A stretch of 64,000 nt of DNA from Lysobacter sp. yr284 (GTDB taxonomy: Bacteria > Pseudomonadota > Gammaproteobacteria > Xanthomonadales > Xanthomonadaceae): positions 131,361 through 195,360 of the forward strand of contig NZ_FNPT01000008.1 of NCBI RefSeq assembly GCF_900107375.1. The letters are read 5' to 3'. Of the stretch, positions 23,104-31,125 are shown in pieces; positions within the stretch are counted from its first letter, which is position 1; each line of letters begins with the position of its first letter. The translations under genes were made by a program, and so were the position numbers. The notes below the pieces were generated by a model. That model was not told the DNA's origin. It did not search any database and saw only the letters and a program-made list of their open reading frames with translations.

Positions 23104-23775
23104 ATGTCCGACTCCGCCACGCCCGCCTTCGCCAGCGCCGCCCGCGACCGCCTCGGCGAGGACGCGCTGGCGCTGCTGCCGCTGGCGTTGCCGGCCGGGC
23201 AACTGGCCGCGCTGCAGGCCGCCTACGCCGCGCCGCCGCGCGCGTACCACAACATCGGCCACGTCGCCGAAGTGTTGCGCCACTACGCCGACGTCGCCGC
23301 CGGCCCGGGGTGGGCGCAGCCGCGCGAAACCGCGTTGGCGGTGCTGTACCACGACGCGATCTACCAGGCCGGCCGCCGCGACAACGAAGCGCGCTCGGCG
23401 CTGCTGGCGCGCGAGCACATCGCGCGCTGGCAGGCGGCCGACGGCATCGACGCCGCGCGCGTCGCCGAACTGATCGAACTGACCGCGCGCCACGGCGCCA
23501 TCGCCCGCGACGACGTCGACGAGCAGACGCGCCTGTTCCTCGACGGCGACATGGCCATCCTCGGCGCCGAGCCGGCGGTATTCGACGCCTACGACCGCGG
23601 CATCGCCTCGGAATACCGCGGCCACGTCCCCGGCCCGCTGTTCCGGCTCAACCGCCGGCGTTTCCTCAAAGCGCTGCTCAAGCGCGAGCGGATCTTCCTC
23701 AGCGATTTCTTCCACGACCGCTACGACGCCGCCGCGCGCAACAACCTGCGGCGCGCGATCACCACCAAGCGCTGA
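23104..23775 (+). CDS. HD-domain metal-dependent phosphohydrolase
   Basis: A 223-residue cytoplasmic protein of the predicted HD-superfamily phosphohydrolase group. It carries YHNIGHVAEVL near residue 50, VLYHDAIYQ (the HD pair) near residue 82, DNEARSALLA, and the later ELIELTARH and FLDGDMAILG segments, which supply the remaining metal ligands. The C-terminus is basic. Family members hydrolyse nucleotides or related phosphates, but none close to this type has an assigned substrate that I know of. It starts at the ATG at 23104 (MSDSATPAF), because the upstream residues in frame are unconserved. It is monocistronic and followed immediately by a tandem array of palindromic elements. Confidence 0.88.
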   Translation: MSDSATPAFASAARDRLGEDALALLPLALPAGQLAALQAAYAAPPRAYHNIGHVAEVLRHYADVAAGPGWAQPRETALAVLYHDAIYQAGRRDNEARSALLAREHIARWQAADGIDAARVAELIELTARHGAIARDDVDEQTRLFLDGDMAILGAEPAVFDAYDRGIASEYRGHVPGPLFRLNRRRFLKALLKRERIFLSDFFHDRYDAAARNNLRRAITTKR

Positions 23776-23785
23776 GCGCGCTGTC

Positions 23786-24150
23786 GTGGGAGGGGCTTGA
23801 GCTCCGATGCTTTCGGCTCAGGCCTCCGGAGCCGTCATGGCGAGCGGATCGAAAAGCGTCGGGGTTCAAGCCCCTCCCACAAAGATCGGGCAATGCCCCG
23901 CTTCGATGCTTGTGCTGTTGCGGGAGGGGCTTGAGCCCCGATGCTTTCAGTGCAGATCGCTGGAATCCGCATCGCGAGCGGATCGAAAAGCGTCGAGGCC
24001 CAAGCCCCTCCCACAAAGATCGGGCAATGCCGCGCTTCGATGCTTGTGCTGTTGCGGGAGGGGCTTGAGCCCCGACGCTTTCGGCTCGGATCGCCGGAGC
24101 CGTCATCGCGACCGGATCGAAAGGCATCGGGGCTCAAGCCCCTCCCACAA
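23786..24150. repeat. 134-bp tandem array of palindromic elements
   Basis: Forward halves (GGGAGGGGCTTGAGCYCCGA) start at 23786, 23920 and 24054, exactly 134 bp apart. Each is followed by a reverse half (TCGGGGYTCAAGCCCCTCCC) and, in units 1 and 2, by the same 50-bp spacer containing AAAGATCGGGCAATGCC. Six half-elements in alternating orientation lie in 365 bp. Confidence 0.92.
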
Positions 24151-24165
24151 CAGCGCGCCGCCATG

Positions 24166-24195
24166 AAAAACGGCGGCCGCTGCGCGCGGCCGCCG
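24166..24195 (-). terminator. Probable minus-strand terminator downstream of HPF gene
   Basis: On the minus strand a 10-bp stem (GCGGCCGCCG complement pair, plus 24171-24180 and 24186-24195) with a 5-nt loop is followed by TTTTT (plus 24166-24170). It lies about 210 bp beyond the HPF stop, the nearest minus-strand gene. Confidence 0.7.
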
Positions 24196-24402
24196 GGGCG
24201 GTGGGGAAGGACGGCGGCGCAAGGCCGCCGCTGCCGTCGAGCGTGCGACGCGTGCGCGTCGCTAGACCGATGAAGCAGGCGCCTCCGGGTCGCCATCGCG
24301 GGGGAGAGGGTAGGGCGCCGCGGCGGTGCCGCGGTCGCTGTCGATCGGGGCGGCCGCGCCGCCGTGGAGGGAAGGGCGGCGCCGCAGCGCCGCCCGCGAC
24401 GC

Positions 24403-24714
24403 TCACGCCGACAATCGGCCCAGCGAGCTGTCCAGCACCCGTTGCAGCTTGCGCGCCGCGCCGCTGATGGCCGCGCGCATGGTGGCCGCGTCCTCGGTCG
24501 CGGCCATCGGCGGACGGCCTTCCAGCCGCGCCTCGATGGTGCAGTGCTTGTCGTGGCCGCCGCTCTTCTCGCCGTTGACGTCGCGCAGGTGCACCTCGAC
24601 GCGGGTGATCTGTTCGCGGAAACGGCCCAGGTTCTGGTCGATCACGCCTTCCACGTGGTGTTCCAGCGAATCGTCGCCGCGGACATGGTGGTCGGTGTTG
24701 AGCTGGATCTTCAT
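24403..24714 (-). CDS. Short HPF/RaiA-type ribosome hibernation factor
   Basis: A 103-residue protein: MKIQLNTDHHVRGDDSLEHHVEGVIDQNLGRF, then ITRVEVHLRDVNGEK and HDKHCTIEARLEGRPPMAATEDAATMRAAISGAARKLQRVLDS. The ITRVEVHLRDxNG...C.IEARxxGxxP pattern is the S30AE/sigma-54-modulation fold that binds the 30S subunit A/P site to idle ribosomes in stationary phase. It is the short form with no long-HPF dimerisation tail. The start at 24714 is fixed by an excellent ribosome site (AAGGAGG, 6 nt upstream). It is transcribed alone, divergent from trhO. It is not next to rpoN or pts genes, so it is probably a second HPF-like copy of the genome. Confidence 0.88.
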   Translation of the reverse strand: MKIQLNTDHHVRGDDSLEHHVEGVIDQNLGRFREQITRVEVHLRDVNGEKSGGHDKHCTIEARLEGRPPMAATEDAATMRAAISGAARKLQRVLDSSLGRLSA

Positions 24715-24924
24715 GCAAACGCCTCCTTGTGGCGCAGATATCGGGTCGACGCGCGGGCCCTTGCCCGGCGTCTGCGCGGTCCGCCGCTGTTCGGTCGGCT
24801 TGTCGGCCACGCAAAACTTCCGACCGGCGTCCTCGTGGAAGGTTCTCGTTGCGTTCAGCTTCGGCCCAGCCGGGACATGTCAGGGTGTGAGATCGCCCGC
24901 GAGGCGGGGCGGTACAATGGCGTC

Positions 24925-25665
24925 ATGGTCGTCAACATCGCCGCCTACCATTTCGCCGTCATCGACGACCCGCCGCAGCTGGCCCAGCGCCTGCGCGAGC
25001 AGGCCGAAGCCCTGCAACTGCGCGGCACCGCGCTGGTCGCGCCGGAAGGCATCAACCTGTTCCTGGCCGGCAGCGGCGAGGCCATCGAGTCCCTGCTCGC
25101 GCAGCTGCGCGCCGACCCGCGCTTCGCAGGGCTCGCCGCCAAGTACAGCCGCAGCCGCGCGCAGCCGTTCGCCCGGCTCAAGGTCAAGCTGAAGCGGGAG
25201 ATCATCGCGTTCCGCCGCGAACACAGCTCGCCGCTGCAGGGACGCGCACCGAGTGTGACGCCCGACACATTGGCGCGCTGGCTCGACCAGGGCCACGACG
25301 ACGCCGGCAAGCGCGTGGTGCTGCTGGATACGCGCAACCGCGAAGAGGTCGGCTACGGCAGTTTCGACAACGCCCTGACCCTGCCGATCGACAACTTCAC
25401 CCAGCTGCCCGAGGCGCTGGCGCCGCACCGCGAAGCGCTGCGCGAGGCCACCGTGGTCAGCTTCTGCACCGGCGGCATCCGCTGCGAAAAAGCCGCGCTG
25501 TGGCTGCGCGCGGACGGCATGGACAACCTGCTCCAGCTCGACGGCGGCATCCTGGGTTACTTCGAACACGTCGGCGGCCGCCACTACGACGGCGGCTGCT
25601 TCGTGTTCGACGACCGCCTCGCCCTGGACCCGCAGCTGCGGCCTTTGCGCGACGCCGCCGCCTGA
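24925..25665 (+). CDS. trhO: tRNA uridine(34) hydroxylase, rhodanese-domain protein TrhO
   Basis: A 246-residue protein. The N-terminal UPF0176 acylphosphatase-like domain has NIAAYHFAVIDD and GTALVAPEGINLFLAGS. A rhodanese domain carries LDTRNREEVGYGSFDNALTLPIDNFTQLP and the active-site loop VVSFCTGGIRCEKAALWL with the conserved cysteine near residue 181. TrhO (YceA) hydroxylates U34 of tRNA to ho5U using O2. The C-terminal zinc-binding extension seen in E. coli YceA is absent, so this is the shorter type. The ATG at 24925 is chosen as the first with conserved sequence directly after it. It is a single-gene unit. Confidence 0.92.
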   Translation: MVVNIAAYHFAVIDDPPQLAQRLREQAEALQLRGTALVAPEGINLFLAGSGEAIESLLAQLRADPRFAGLAAKYSRSRAQPFARLKVKLKREIIAFRREHSSPLQGRAPSVTPDTLARWLDQGHDDAGKRVVLLDTRNREEVGYGSFDNALTLPIDNFTQLPEALAPHREALREATVVSFCTGGIRCEKAALWLRADGMDNLLQLDGGILGYFEHVGGRHYDGGCFVFDDRLALDPQLRPLRDAAA

Positions 25666-25827
25666 CTGGCTTTTTTTGCCATTCATTACAAATCGTTAAC
25701 CCGTCCAAATGCGGCCTGCGGTTAGGCTGCGCGTTCGCGATGGACCGGCCCCGCGCCGTCCCCCGCCATCGCCAATGGACGCCGTCGCGCGCTGCGCCGC
25801 CGGCACTGAATCGTCATGAGGATCCCG

Positions 25828-26460
25828 ATGAACCGACGCCTGTTCCCCGCTGTAGGCCTGCTCGCGGCCGCCGTCCTGGCGATGGCCGCATGCAGCCAGA
25901 GCGCGCCGGTCAACACTGCCGCCCCGCAGGAGACCACCGCCGCGGCGCCGGCCCCGCCCAAAGCCGTGCCCGATCCGGACGCCGAGCCGGTCTCGCGCGC
26001 CTCGCCGCCGATGCTGACGCCGGTCGCGCTGGGCACCTTCGACCCGGGCAACCCGGTCGCGCAGGCGACCACCGGCAAGCTGACCATCGACGACCTGGAA
26101 ATGAAGGGCGAGAACGGTTCGCTGTACAAGACCGAGCGGGTCGCGATCGTGCGCGGCGGCGACCAGTACAGCGCCGGCCAAACCTATGGCGCGACCATGC
26201 AGGTCGAGGCCAGCCAGGCGGTGGAACTGCGCCGGGTGATCGAGCAGACCCCGCCCAGGGAAACCCCGGCCAACGCCTTCTGCGGCACCCAGCCGACCGG
26301 CTTCATCGCCCTGGCCAAGGTCAGCGAGGGCAGCGGCGACGTGATCAAGCTGATCGCGCTGCAGGGCAGCGACCTGCCGGCGGCGAGCGCTCAGGGCGTG
26401 GGCCTGTGCGCGTCGATGTTCTACATGGGCAAGGCGTTGCCGGACAAGGCGACCTCGTAA
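25828..26460 (+). CDS. Predicted lipoprotein of unknown function
   Basis: A 210-residue exported protein: signal peptide MNRRLFPAVGLLAAAVLAMAAC, with a lipobox-like MAAC, then an Ala/Pro-rich linker (QETTAAAPAPPKAVPDPD). A compact C-terminal domain contains two cysteines (FCGTQPTGFI and LCASMFYMGKAL) that could form a disulfide. I prefer the ATG at 25828 over 25816 because a GAGGA site lies at the right distance. The core has TGKLTIDDLEMKGENGSLYKTERV and VEASQAVELRRVIEQTPP; I do not recognise the family. It sits between trhO and a palindromic repeat, monocistronic. Membrane anchoring is likely; function unknown. Confidence 0.75.
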   Translation: MNRRLFPAVGLLAAAVLAMAACSQSAPVNTAAPQETTAAAPAPPKAVPDPDAEPVSRASPPMLTPVALGTFDPGNPVAQATTGKLTIDDLEMKGENGSLYKTERVAIVRGGDQYSAGQTYGATMQVEASQAVELRRVIEQTPPRETPANAFCGTQPTGFIALAKVSEGSGDVIKLIALQGSDLPAASAQGVGLCASMFYMGKALPDKATS

Positions 26461-26520
26461 GCCGGCGCGGCTTCGCCTTGAATACCGCTGGGTGATTGTC
26501 GGGACCGCAGCGCGATCCTC

Positions 26521-26639
26521 CATCGCGTCATTCCGGCGAAAGCCGGAATCCATATTGTCGCTGCTCCGCTCGTTCCCGGGCAGGCAAATGCACGCGCAAG
26601 ATCGAGATGGATTCCGGCTTTCGCCGGAATGACGCGATG
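26521..26639. repeat. Inverted repeat, REP-like (TCATTCCGGCGAAAGCCGGA type)
   Basis: The arms CATCGCGTCATTCCGGCGAA... (26521-26553) and the complementary ...TTCGCCGGAATGACGCGATG (26607-26639) are palindromic within themselves as well as with each other, giving a cruciform-capable element. The TCATTCCGGCGAAAGCCGGA core is a repeat type widespread in Xanthomonadaceae and Burkholderiales intergenic DNA, as known to me. It lies between convergent genes. Confidence 0.85.
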
Positions 26640-26746
26640 AGAGTCCGTCACCGACGGTGCGAGTACCCGTCGCTGGCAATGGGGGGACTCGCCGTCCAGA
26701 GTGCGCCGGAACAGTAGCGGCAACGACCTCGCCGGATTCCGGCGGC

Positions 26747-28018
26747 TCAATCCGCCGCGCGGCCCAGCACCGCCCGCGCCGCCGCTTCGCCGGCGATCAG
26801 GCCGCTGGCGAAGCACGCGGTCAGCAGATAGCCGCCGGTCGGCGCTTCCCAATCCAGCATTTCGCCGGCGAAGAACGCCGGCGGCGACAGCGCGCCGCTG
26901 CGCAGGCCCGCGTCCAGCGCTTGCAGCCGCACGCCGCCGGCGCTGCTGATCGCCTCGGCGATCGGCCGCGCGCGCAGCAGCCGCAGCGGCAGGCGCTTGA
27001 TCGTGCGCGCGACCGTGGCGGCGTCGTGCAGGCCGTCCTTGCCGAGGGTCTCGAACACCAGCGCGGCCTTGACCGCATCCAGCCCGGTCTGCCGGCGCAG
27101 GTGCTCGCCGACGCTGCGGCCGCCGCGCGGGCGGGCGAAGTCGCGCTGCAGGCGTTCCAGGTCGCGGCCCGGCGCCAGGTCGAGTTCCAGCACCGCCTCG
27201 CCGTGCGCGGCGATGCGTTCGCGCAGCATCGCCGACAGCGCATAGACCAGGCTGCCCTCGATCCCGGTCGCGGTGGTGACGCATTCGCCCTGCAGCGAAC
27301 GTTCCTCGCCGCCTTCGCGCCAGTGCGCGACCACCGGCTTGAGCGGCGCGCCGGCGTGGCGCTGGGCGAAATGCCCGCTCCAGCCGATGTCGAAGCCGCA
27401 GTTGGCTGGCTGCAGCGGCGCGATGTCGAGGCCGCGCGCGCCCAGCCAGCCGGTCCAGGCGCCGTCGGACCCCAGCTGCGGCCAGCTGCCGCCGCCGAGC
27501 GCGAACACGCAGGCGCGCGCGCGGGTGCGCGCCGCGCCGGCGGGCGTGTCGAAACGCAGGCCGCCGTCGGCGTCCAGGCCGGTGCAGCGGTGCTGGACGT
27601 GGAAACGCACGCCGTCCTCGCGCAGCCGCCGCACCCAGCCGCGCAGCAGCGGCGCGGCCTTGCGGTCCATCGGGAACACCCGTCCGGAGCTGCCGACATA
27701 GGTCTCCACGCCGAAACCGCGCGCCCATTCGCGCAAGGCGTCGGCGTCGAAGCGGTCGAGCCAGCGCCCGATCTCGCCGGCGCGTTCGCCGTAGCGCGCA
27801 TCGAAGCCCGGGCGCGGTTCGCCGTGGGTGAGGTTGAGCCCGCCCTTGCCGGCGATCAGGAACTTGCGTCCGACCGAGCCCTTGGCCTCGAACAGGTCGA
27901 CCTCGACGCCGAGCGCGCGCGCGGCCTGCGCGGCCATCAGGCCGGCGGGGCCGCCGCCGACGATGGCCACGGCGGGCAGGGTTTCGGGCAGGGACGGGGC
28001 GGGGCCGGTTGCGGACAC
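26747..28018 (-). CDS. HI0933/TIGR03862-type flavoprotein (NAD(P)/FAD-dependent oxidoreductase)
   Basis: A 423-residue FAD-binding protein. The N-terminal dinucleotide fold is AVAIVGGGPAGLMAAQAARALGVEVDLFEAKGSVGRKFLIAGKGGLN, where GRKFLxxGKGGLNxTH is the family signature. VETYVGSSGRVFP, VFALGGGSWPQLGSDGAW and a C-terminal TGGYLLTACFASGLIAGEAAA follow. These match the HI0933-like group, specifically the TIGR03862 subtype. The substrate is unknown; related proteins have been linked to tRNA-modification-like or membrane redox roles without firm proof. It begins with GTG at 28018, since no ATG lies between this and the Rossmann motif 14 residues later. It is divergent from the serine hydrolase gene. 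Confidence 0.85.
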   Translation of the reverse strand: MSATGPAPSLPETLPAVAIVGGGPAGLMAAQAARALGVEVDLFEAKGSVGRKFLIAGKGGLNLTHGEPRPGFDARYGERAGEIGRWLDRFDADALREWARGFGVETYVGSSGRVFPMDRKAAPLLRGWVRRLREDGVRFHVQHRCTGLDADGGLRFDTPAGAARTRARACVFALGGGSWPQLGSDGAWTGWLGARGLDIAPLQPANCGFDIGWSGHFAQRHAGAPLKPVVAHWREGGEERSLQGECVTTATGIEGSLVYALSAMLRERIAAHGEAVLELDLAPGRDLERLQRDFARPRGGRSVGEHLRRQTGLDAVKAALVFETLGKDGLHDAATVARTIKRLPLRLLRARPIAEAISSAGGVRLQALDAGLRSGALSPPAFFAGEMLDWEAPTGGYLLTACFASGLIAGEAAARAVLGRAAD

Positions 28019-28190
28019 GGAGCGAGGGGCGAAGCGGTCGGGCGCGCATTATGCCCGCTGCCCGGTCCAGGCCGGGTGCGGCCGCGGTCTTGCCCGATCG
28101 GCCGGCCTTCGCGCGCGGCCGGCCCGCCCCCTGGCGCGGCGCCGTGGCTTGGCCCACAGTCGCCGATTCCCAGAATCGCCAGGAACCCCG

Positions 28191-29837
28191 ATGCGAGCCA
28201 CCGACTGGAAGGCGCAAGGCGCCGGACTGCTGATCTGCATGAGCGCCGCCGCCGGCGCCGCCGCGCAGGCGCCCGCCGCCGAAGCGGCCGCCGCGCCGCC
28301 GCTGCCGGAGCAGTTGCAGGACTTCGACGCCTACGTCGATGCGGTGCGCAAGCAGTTCGAGGTGCCCGGCATCGCCGTGGCCATCGTCAAGGACGGGCGC
28401 ATCGTGCTCGAGCGCGGCTTCGGCGTGCGCGAGGCCGGCAAGCCCGAGCCGGTCGACGCCCACACCCTGTTCGCGATCGCCTCCAACACCAAGGCCTTCA
28501 CCGCCGCCTCGCTGTCGATGCTGGCCGACGAGGGCAAGCTGAGCCTGGACGACCGGGTGATCGACCACCTGCCGTGGTTCCGCATGGCCGATCCCTACGT
28601 GACCCGCGAGATGCGCCTGCGCGACCTGCTCGCCCACCGCAGCGGCCTGGGCCTGGGCGCCGGCGACCTGCTGTACTGGCCCGGCACCGACTACAGCAAC
28701 GAAGAGGTGGCGCGGCGCCTGGCCCACGTGCCCCTCAGCGGCGGCTTCCGCGGCCAGTACGCCTACGACAACATCCTCTACGGCGTGGCCCAGTTGGTGG
28801 TCGAGAAGGCCAGCGGCCAGAGCTACCGCGACTTCCTCGCCCAGCGCGTGTTCCAGCCGCTGGGCATGGACGAGACCCGCTACAACGCCGACGCGCTGCG
28901 CAGCGGCGACCGCGTCGCCAGCGGCCACGCCAAGGCCGATTTCAAGGACCTGCAGGTCGCCCCGCGGATGACCTGGTCGAACGTGGCCGGCGCCGGCGGC
29001 CTGTATTCGTCGGTGCACGACATGAGCAAGTGGATGCGCGCCCAGCTCGACGGCGGCGTGTACGGTCGCGACGGCGACAAGGAGCTGCGCTTGTTCAGCG
29101 CCAAGCGCCAGCGCGAGATGTGGTCGGTGGTGACGCCGATGCCGATCGCCGAGCCGGCGGTGCCGGAACTGGCGCCGGTCAAGCCGAATTTCGCCGGTTA
29201 CGGCGAAGGCTGGCAGCTCACCGACTACCGCGGCGAAAAGCTGGTCTGGCACACCGGCGGCTGGCCCGGCATGGTGTCGCGGGTGACCCTGGTGCCGGCG
29301 CACAAGCTCGGCGTGGTGGTGCTGACCAACGCCGAACTCGGCGGCGCGTTCCAGGCGGTGACGCTGCGCGCGCTCGACGCCTACCTGGGCGCGCCGAAGA
29401 CCGACTGGAACGCGGCCTACGCGGCCGCGCTGGCCAAGAGCCGCGGCAAGGCCGACGAGGATTGGGCCAAGCACCTCAAGGCGCGCGACGCCAAGTCGAA
29501 GCCGTCGCTGCCGCTGTCGGGCTATGCCGGCACTTACCGCGACCCGTGGTACGGCGATGTCGTCGTCGAACAGGCCGGCAACAAGCTGCGGCTGCGCTTC
29601 GGCCGCACCAAGGACCTCACCGGCGAACTCAGCCACTGGCAGCACGACACCTTCATCGTGCGCTGGGACCAGCGCTGGCTCAACGCCGATGCCTTCCTCA
29701 ACTTCGCCCTGACCCCGGACGGCAAGGTGCGCGAGCTGCGCATGGAGGCGGTCTCGCCGCTGACCGATTTCAGCTTCGACTTCCAGGACCTGCGCCTGGC
29801 GCCGGTGGCGGCGGGCGAGACGAAGGCGGGCAGCTAG
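28191..29837 (+). CDS. Exported serine hydrolase (beta-lactamase/class C-like) with DUF3471 tail
   Basis: A 548-residue protein. An N-terminal signal (GLLICMSAAAGAAAQA) is followed by a beta-lactamase-fold domain: S98-N-T-K101 (SxxK) in FAIASNTKAFTAASL, the YxN equivalent in GQYAYDNILYG, and HTGGWPGM as the KTG-equivalent box. The C-terminal 130 residues (SGYAGTYRDPWYGDVVVEQAGNKLRLRF) match the DUF3471 beta-barrel often attached to such enzymes. It is likely a periplasmic esterase or D-aminopeptidase-like peptidase rather than a true beta-lactamase; the substrate is undetermined. The ATG at 28191 follows AGGAACCCCG. Single gene. Confidence 0.9.
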   Translation: MRATDWKAQGAGLLICMSAAAGAAAQAPAAEAAAAPPLPEQLQDFDAYVDAVRKQFEVPGIAVAIVKDGRIVLERGFGVREAGKPEPVDAHTLFAIASNTKAFTAASLSMLADEGKLSLDDRVIDHLPWFRMADPYVTREMRLRDLLAHRSGLGLGAGDLLYWPGTDYSNEEVARRLAHVPLSGGFRGQYAYDNILYGVAQLVVEKASGQSYRDFLAQRVFQPLGMDETRYNADALRSGDRVASGHAKADFKDLQVAPRMTWSNVAGAGGLYSSVHDMSKWMRAQLDGGVYGRDGDKELRLFSAKRQREMWSVVTPMPIAEPAVPELAPVKPNFAGYGEGWQLTDYRGEKLVWHTGGWPGMVSRVTLVPAHKLGVVVLTNAELGGAFQAVTLRALDAYLGAPKTDWNAAYAAALAKSRGKADEDWAKHLKARDAKSKPSLPLSGYAGTYRDPWYGDVVVEQAGNKLRLRFGRTKDLTGELSHWQHDTFIVRWDQRWLNADAFLNFALTPDGKVRELRMEAVSPLTDFSFDFQDLRLAPVAAGETKAGS

Positions 29838-30165
29838 CGGGACGCGACGCGACGGCGCGGCGGGCGCAAGGCGTTTGCGTGCGCCGCTCGCGGTTCTGCG
29901 CCGTTGCCGCGTCGCGGGGGTAGGGTGATCCGCCATCGCCGGCGTTCTTGCCTATGACGACTGTACCCAGTCGATACGCCGGCATTTTCTCCAGGTGCCG
30001 GCGCCAGCTTGTGGCGAAGCGGTACCGTGACCGCCGAGCCACTTCCGGCCCCGCACCGCGGCGCTACGCGGTGCGGGGCCATCTTCCTTCGATGGTCCCC
30101 GCGCAACCTGCGGCGGTCGCTGCTGCGGCGCGCGTGCGCGCCATTGCCCTTCGGCCGCGCGGCGG
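29838..30165. other. Convergent intergenic region with strong hairpin
   Basis: 328 bp between the stops of the serine hydrolase (plus) and LysR (minus) genes. It holds a 14-bp perfect stem, GGCCCCGCACCGCG (30047-30060), with loop GCGCTA and complement (30067-30080). No T-tract follows on either strand, so it is at best a GC-rich bidirectional transcript barrier. No gene recognised. Confidence 0.55.
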
Positions 30166-31077
30166 CTATTCCCAGGCCGACGCCTCGCCGTCCGGCGCCA
30201 GCCGGCGGACCAGGAAATCCAGGAAGCAGGCGATCCGCGAGGCCAGCTGGGTGTTGCGGTAGTAGACCGCGTTGATCGGCTGGCGCACGTCCACGGTGCG
30301 GTCGGCGAACAACTGCGCGAGCGCGCCGCTGCGGCGGTCCTGGCGGGTCATGAAGTCCGACAGGCAGACGATGCCTTCGCCGGCCAGGGCGAGCTGGCGC
30401 AGGGTCTCGCCGCTGGAGGCGTGCAGGTCGGCGGCGATGTCGAGTTCGTTGCCGTGCGCGTCGCGCAGCGGCCAGCGGTTGAGCACCTGGGTCGGGGCGA
30501 AGCCGAGCAGGGTGTGGCCGGCCAGCTCGGCGACCTCGCGTGGGGTGCCGCGCGCGGCCAGGTAGGCCGGGCTGGCGAGCACGCGCAGGCGGCTGCCCGG
30601 CAGCGGCCGCGCGTGCAGGGTCGAATCGGTCAGCTGGCCGATCCGGATCGCCACGTCGGTGCGCTGTTCCAGCAGGTCGATGATCTGGTCGTTGGTGTTG
30701 AGTTCCAGTTCGACCTGCGGGAACGCGCGGCGGAAATCGCCGACCAGGGGCACGATCGCGTGCAGCATGAACGGCGAGGCGGCGTTGACCCGCAGCCGTC
30801 CCGCCGGCTGCTGGCGGCGCAGCGCCAGCGATTCCTCGGCGTCCTCGACGCTGGCCAGGATCGCCCGCGCCCGCGCCAGCATCGCCTCGCCTTCCTCGGT
30901 CAGTTCCAGCCGGCGCGTGGTCCGCCGCAGCAGGGTGGTGCCGAGTTTTTCCTCCAGCCGGCCCAGCGCCCGGCTGACCCCGGAGACGGTCTGGTCCAGC
31001 GTGCGCGCCGCCGCGGTGATCGAGCCGGTGTCGACTACGCTTACGAAGGCGAGCAGTTCGTCGAGGGTGAGTTTCAT
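30166..31077 (-). CDS. LysR-family transcriptional regulator
   Basis: A 303-residue LysR regulator. The N-terminal helix-turn-helix is KLTLDELLAFVSVVDTGSITAAARTLDQTVSGVSRALGRLEEKLGTTLLRRTTRRLELTEEG. A periplasmic-binding-like effector domain follows: GRLRVNAASPFMLHAIVPLVGDFRRAFPQVELEL, DVAIRIGQLTDSTL and ALAGEGIVCLSDFM. This matches the DsdC/AaeR/YafC-like subgroup whose C-terminal end is RIACFLDFLVRRLA. No obvious target gene is divergent from it: the exported protein at 31126 lies upstream on the same strand with a 48-bp gap, so the two may be co-transcribed. Inducer unknown. Confidence 0.92.
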   Translation of the reverse strand: MKLTLDELLAFVSVVDTGSITAAARTLDQTVSGVSRALGRLEEKLGTTLLRRTTRRLELTEEGEAMLARARAILASVEDAEESLALRRQQPAGRLRVNAASPFMLHAIVPLVGDFRRAFPQVELELNTNDQIIDLLEQRTDVAIRIGQLTDSTLHARPLPGSRLRVLASPAYLAARGTPREVAELAGHTLLGFAPTQVLNRWPLRDAHGNELDIAADLHASSGETLRQLALAGEGIVCLSDFMTRQDRRSGALAQLFADRTVDVRQPINAVYYRNTQLASRIACFLDFLVRRLAPDGEASAWE

Positions 31078-31125
31078 GGCAGCCGCATTATGGTTGGATT
31101 GCGCACGTGCGCGCAGCCGCCGCGC

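Larger units (their letters stand above)
23776..24402. other. 627-bp intergenic region: repeat array and hairpins
   Basis: The left part is a 134-bp tandem array of the dispersed palindrome (23786-24150). A rho-independent-type hairpin for the minus strand follows (24166-24195). Then come GC-rich inverted repeats, including a 9-bp stem GGGCGGCGC/GCGCCGCCC at 24374-24395 immediately beyond the HPF stop codon. No gene is recognised between 23776 and 24402. Confidence 0.6.

Noticed and set aside
23786-24150. CRISPR array
   Set aside because: The repeat unit is 134 bp with inverted halves and near-identical spacers. It has no short repeat/unique spacer structure and no cas genes.
28191-29837. 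True beta-lactamase (AmpC)
   Set aside because: SxxK and YxN-like motifs exist, but the HTGG box and the DUF3471 tail point to the broader serine hydrolase/esterase group.
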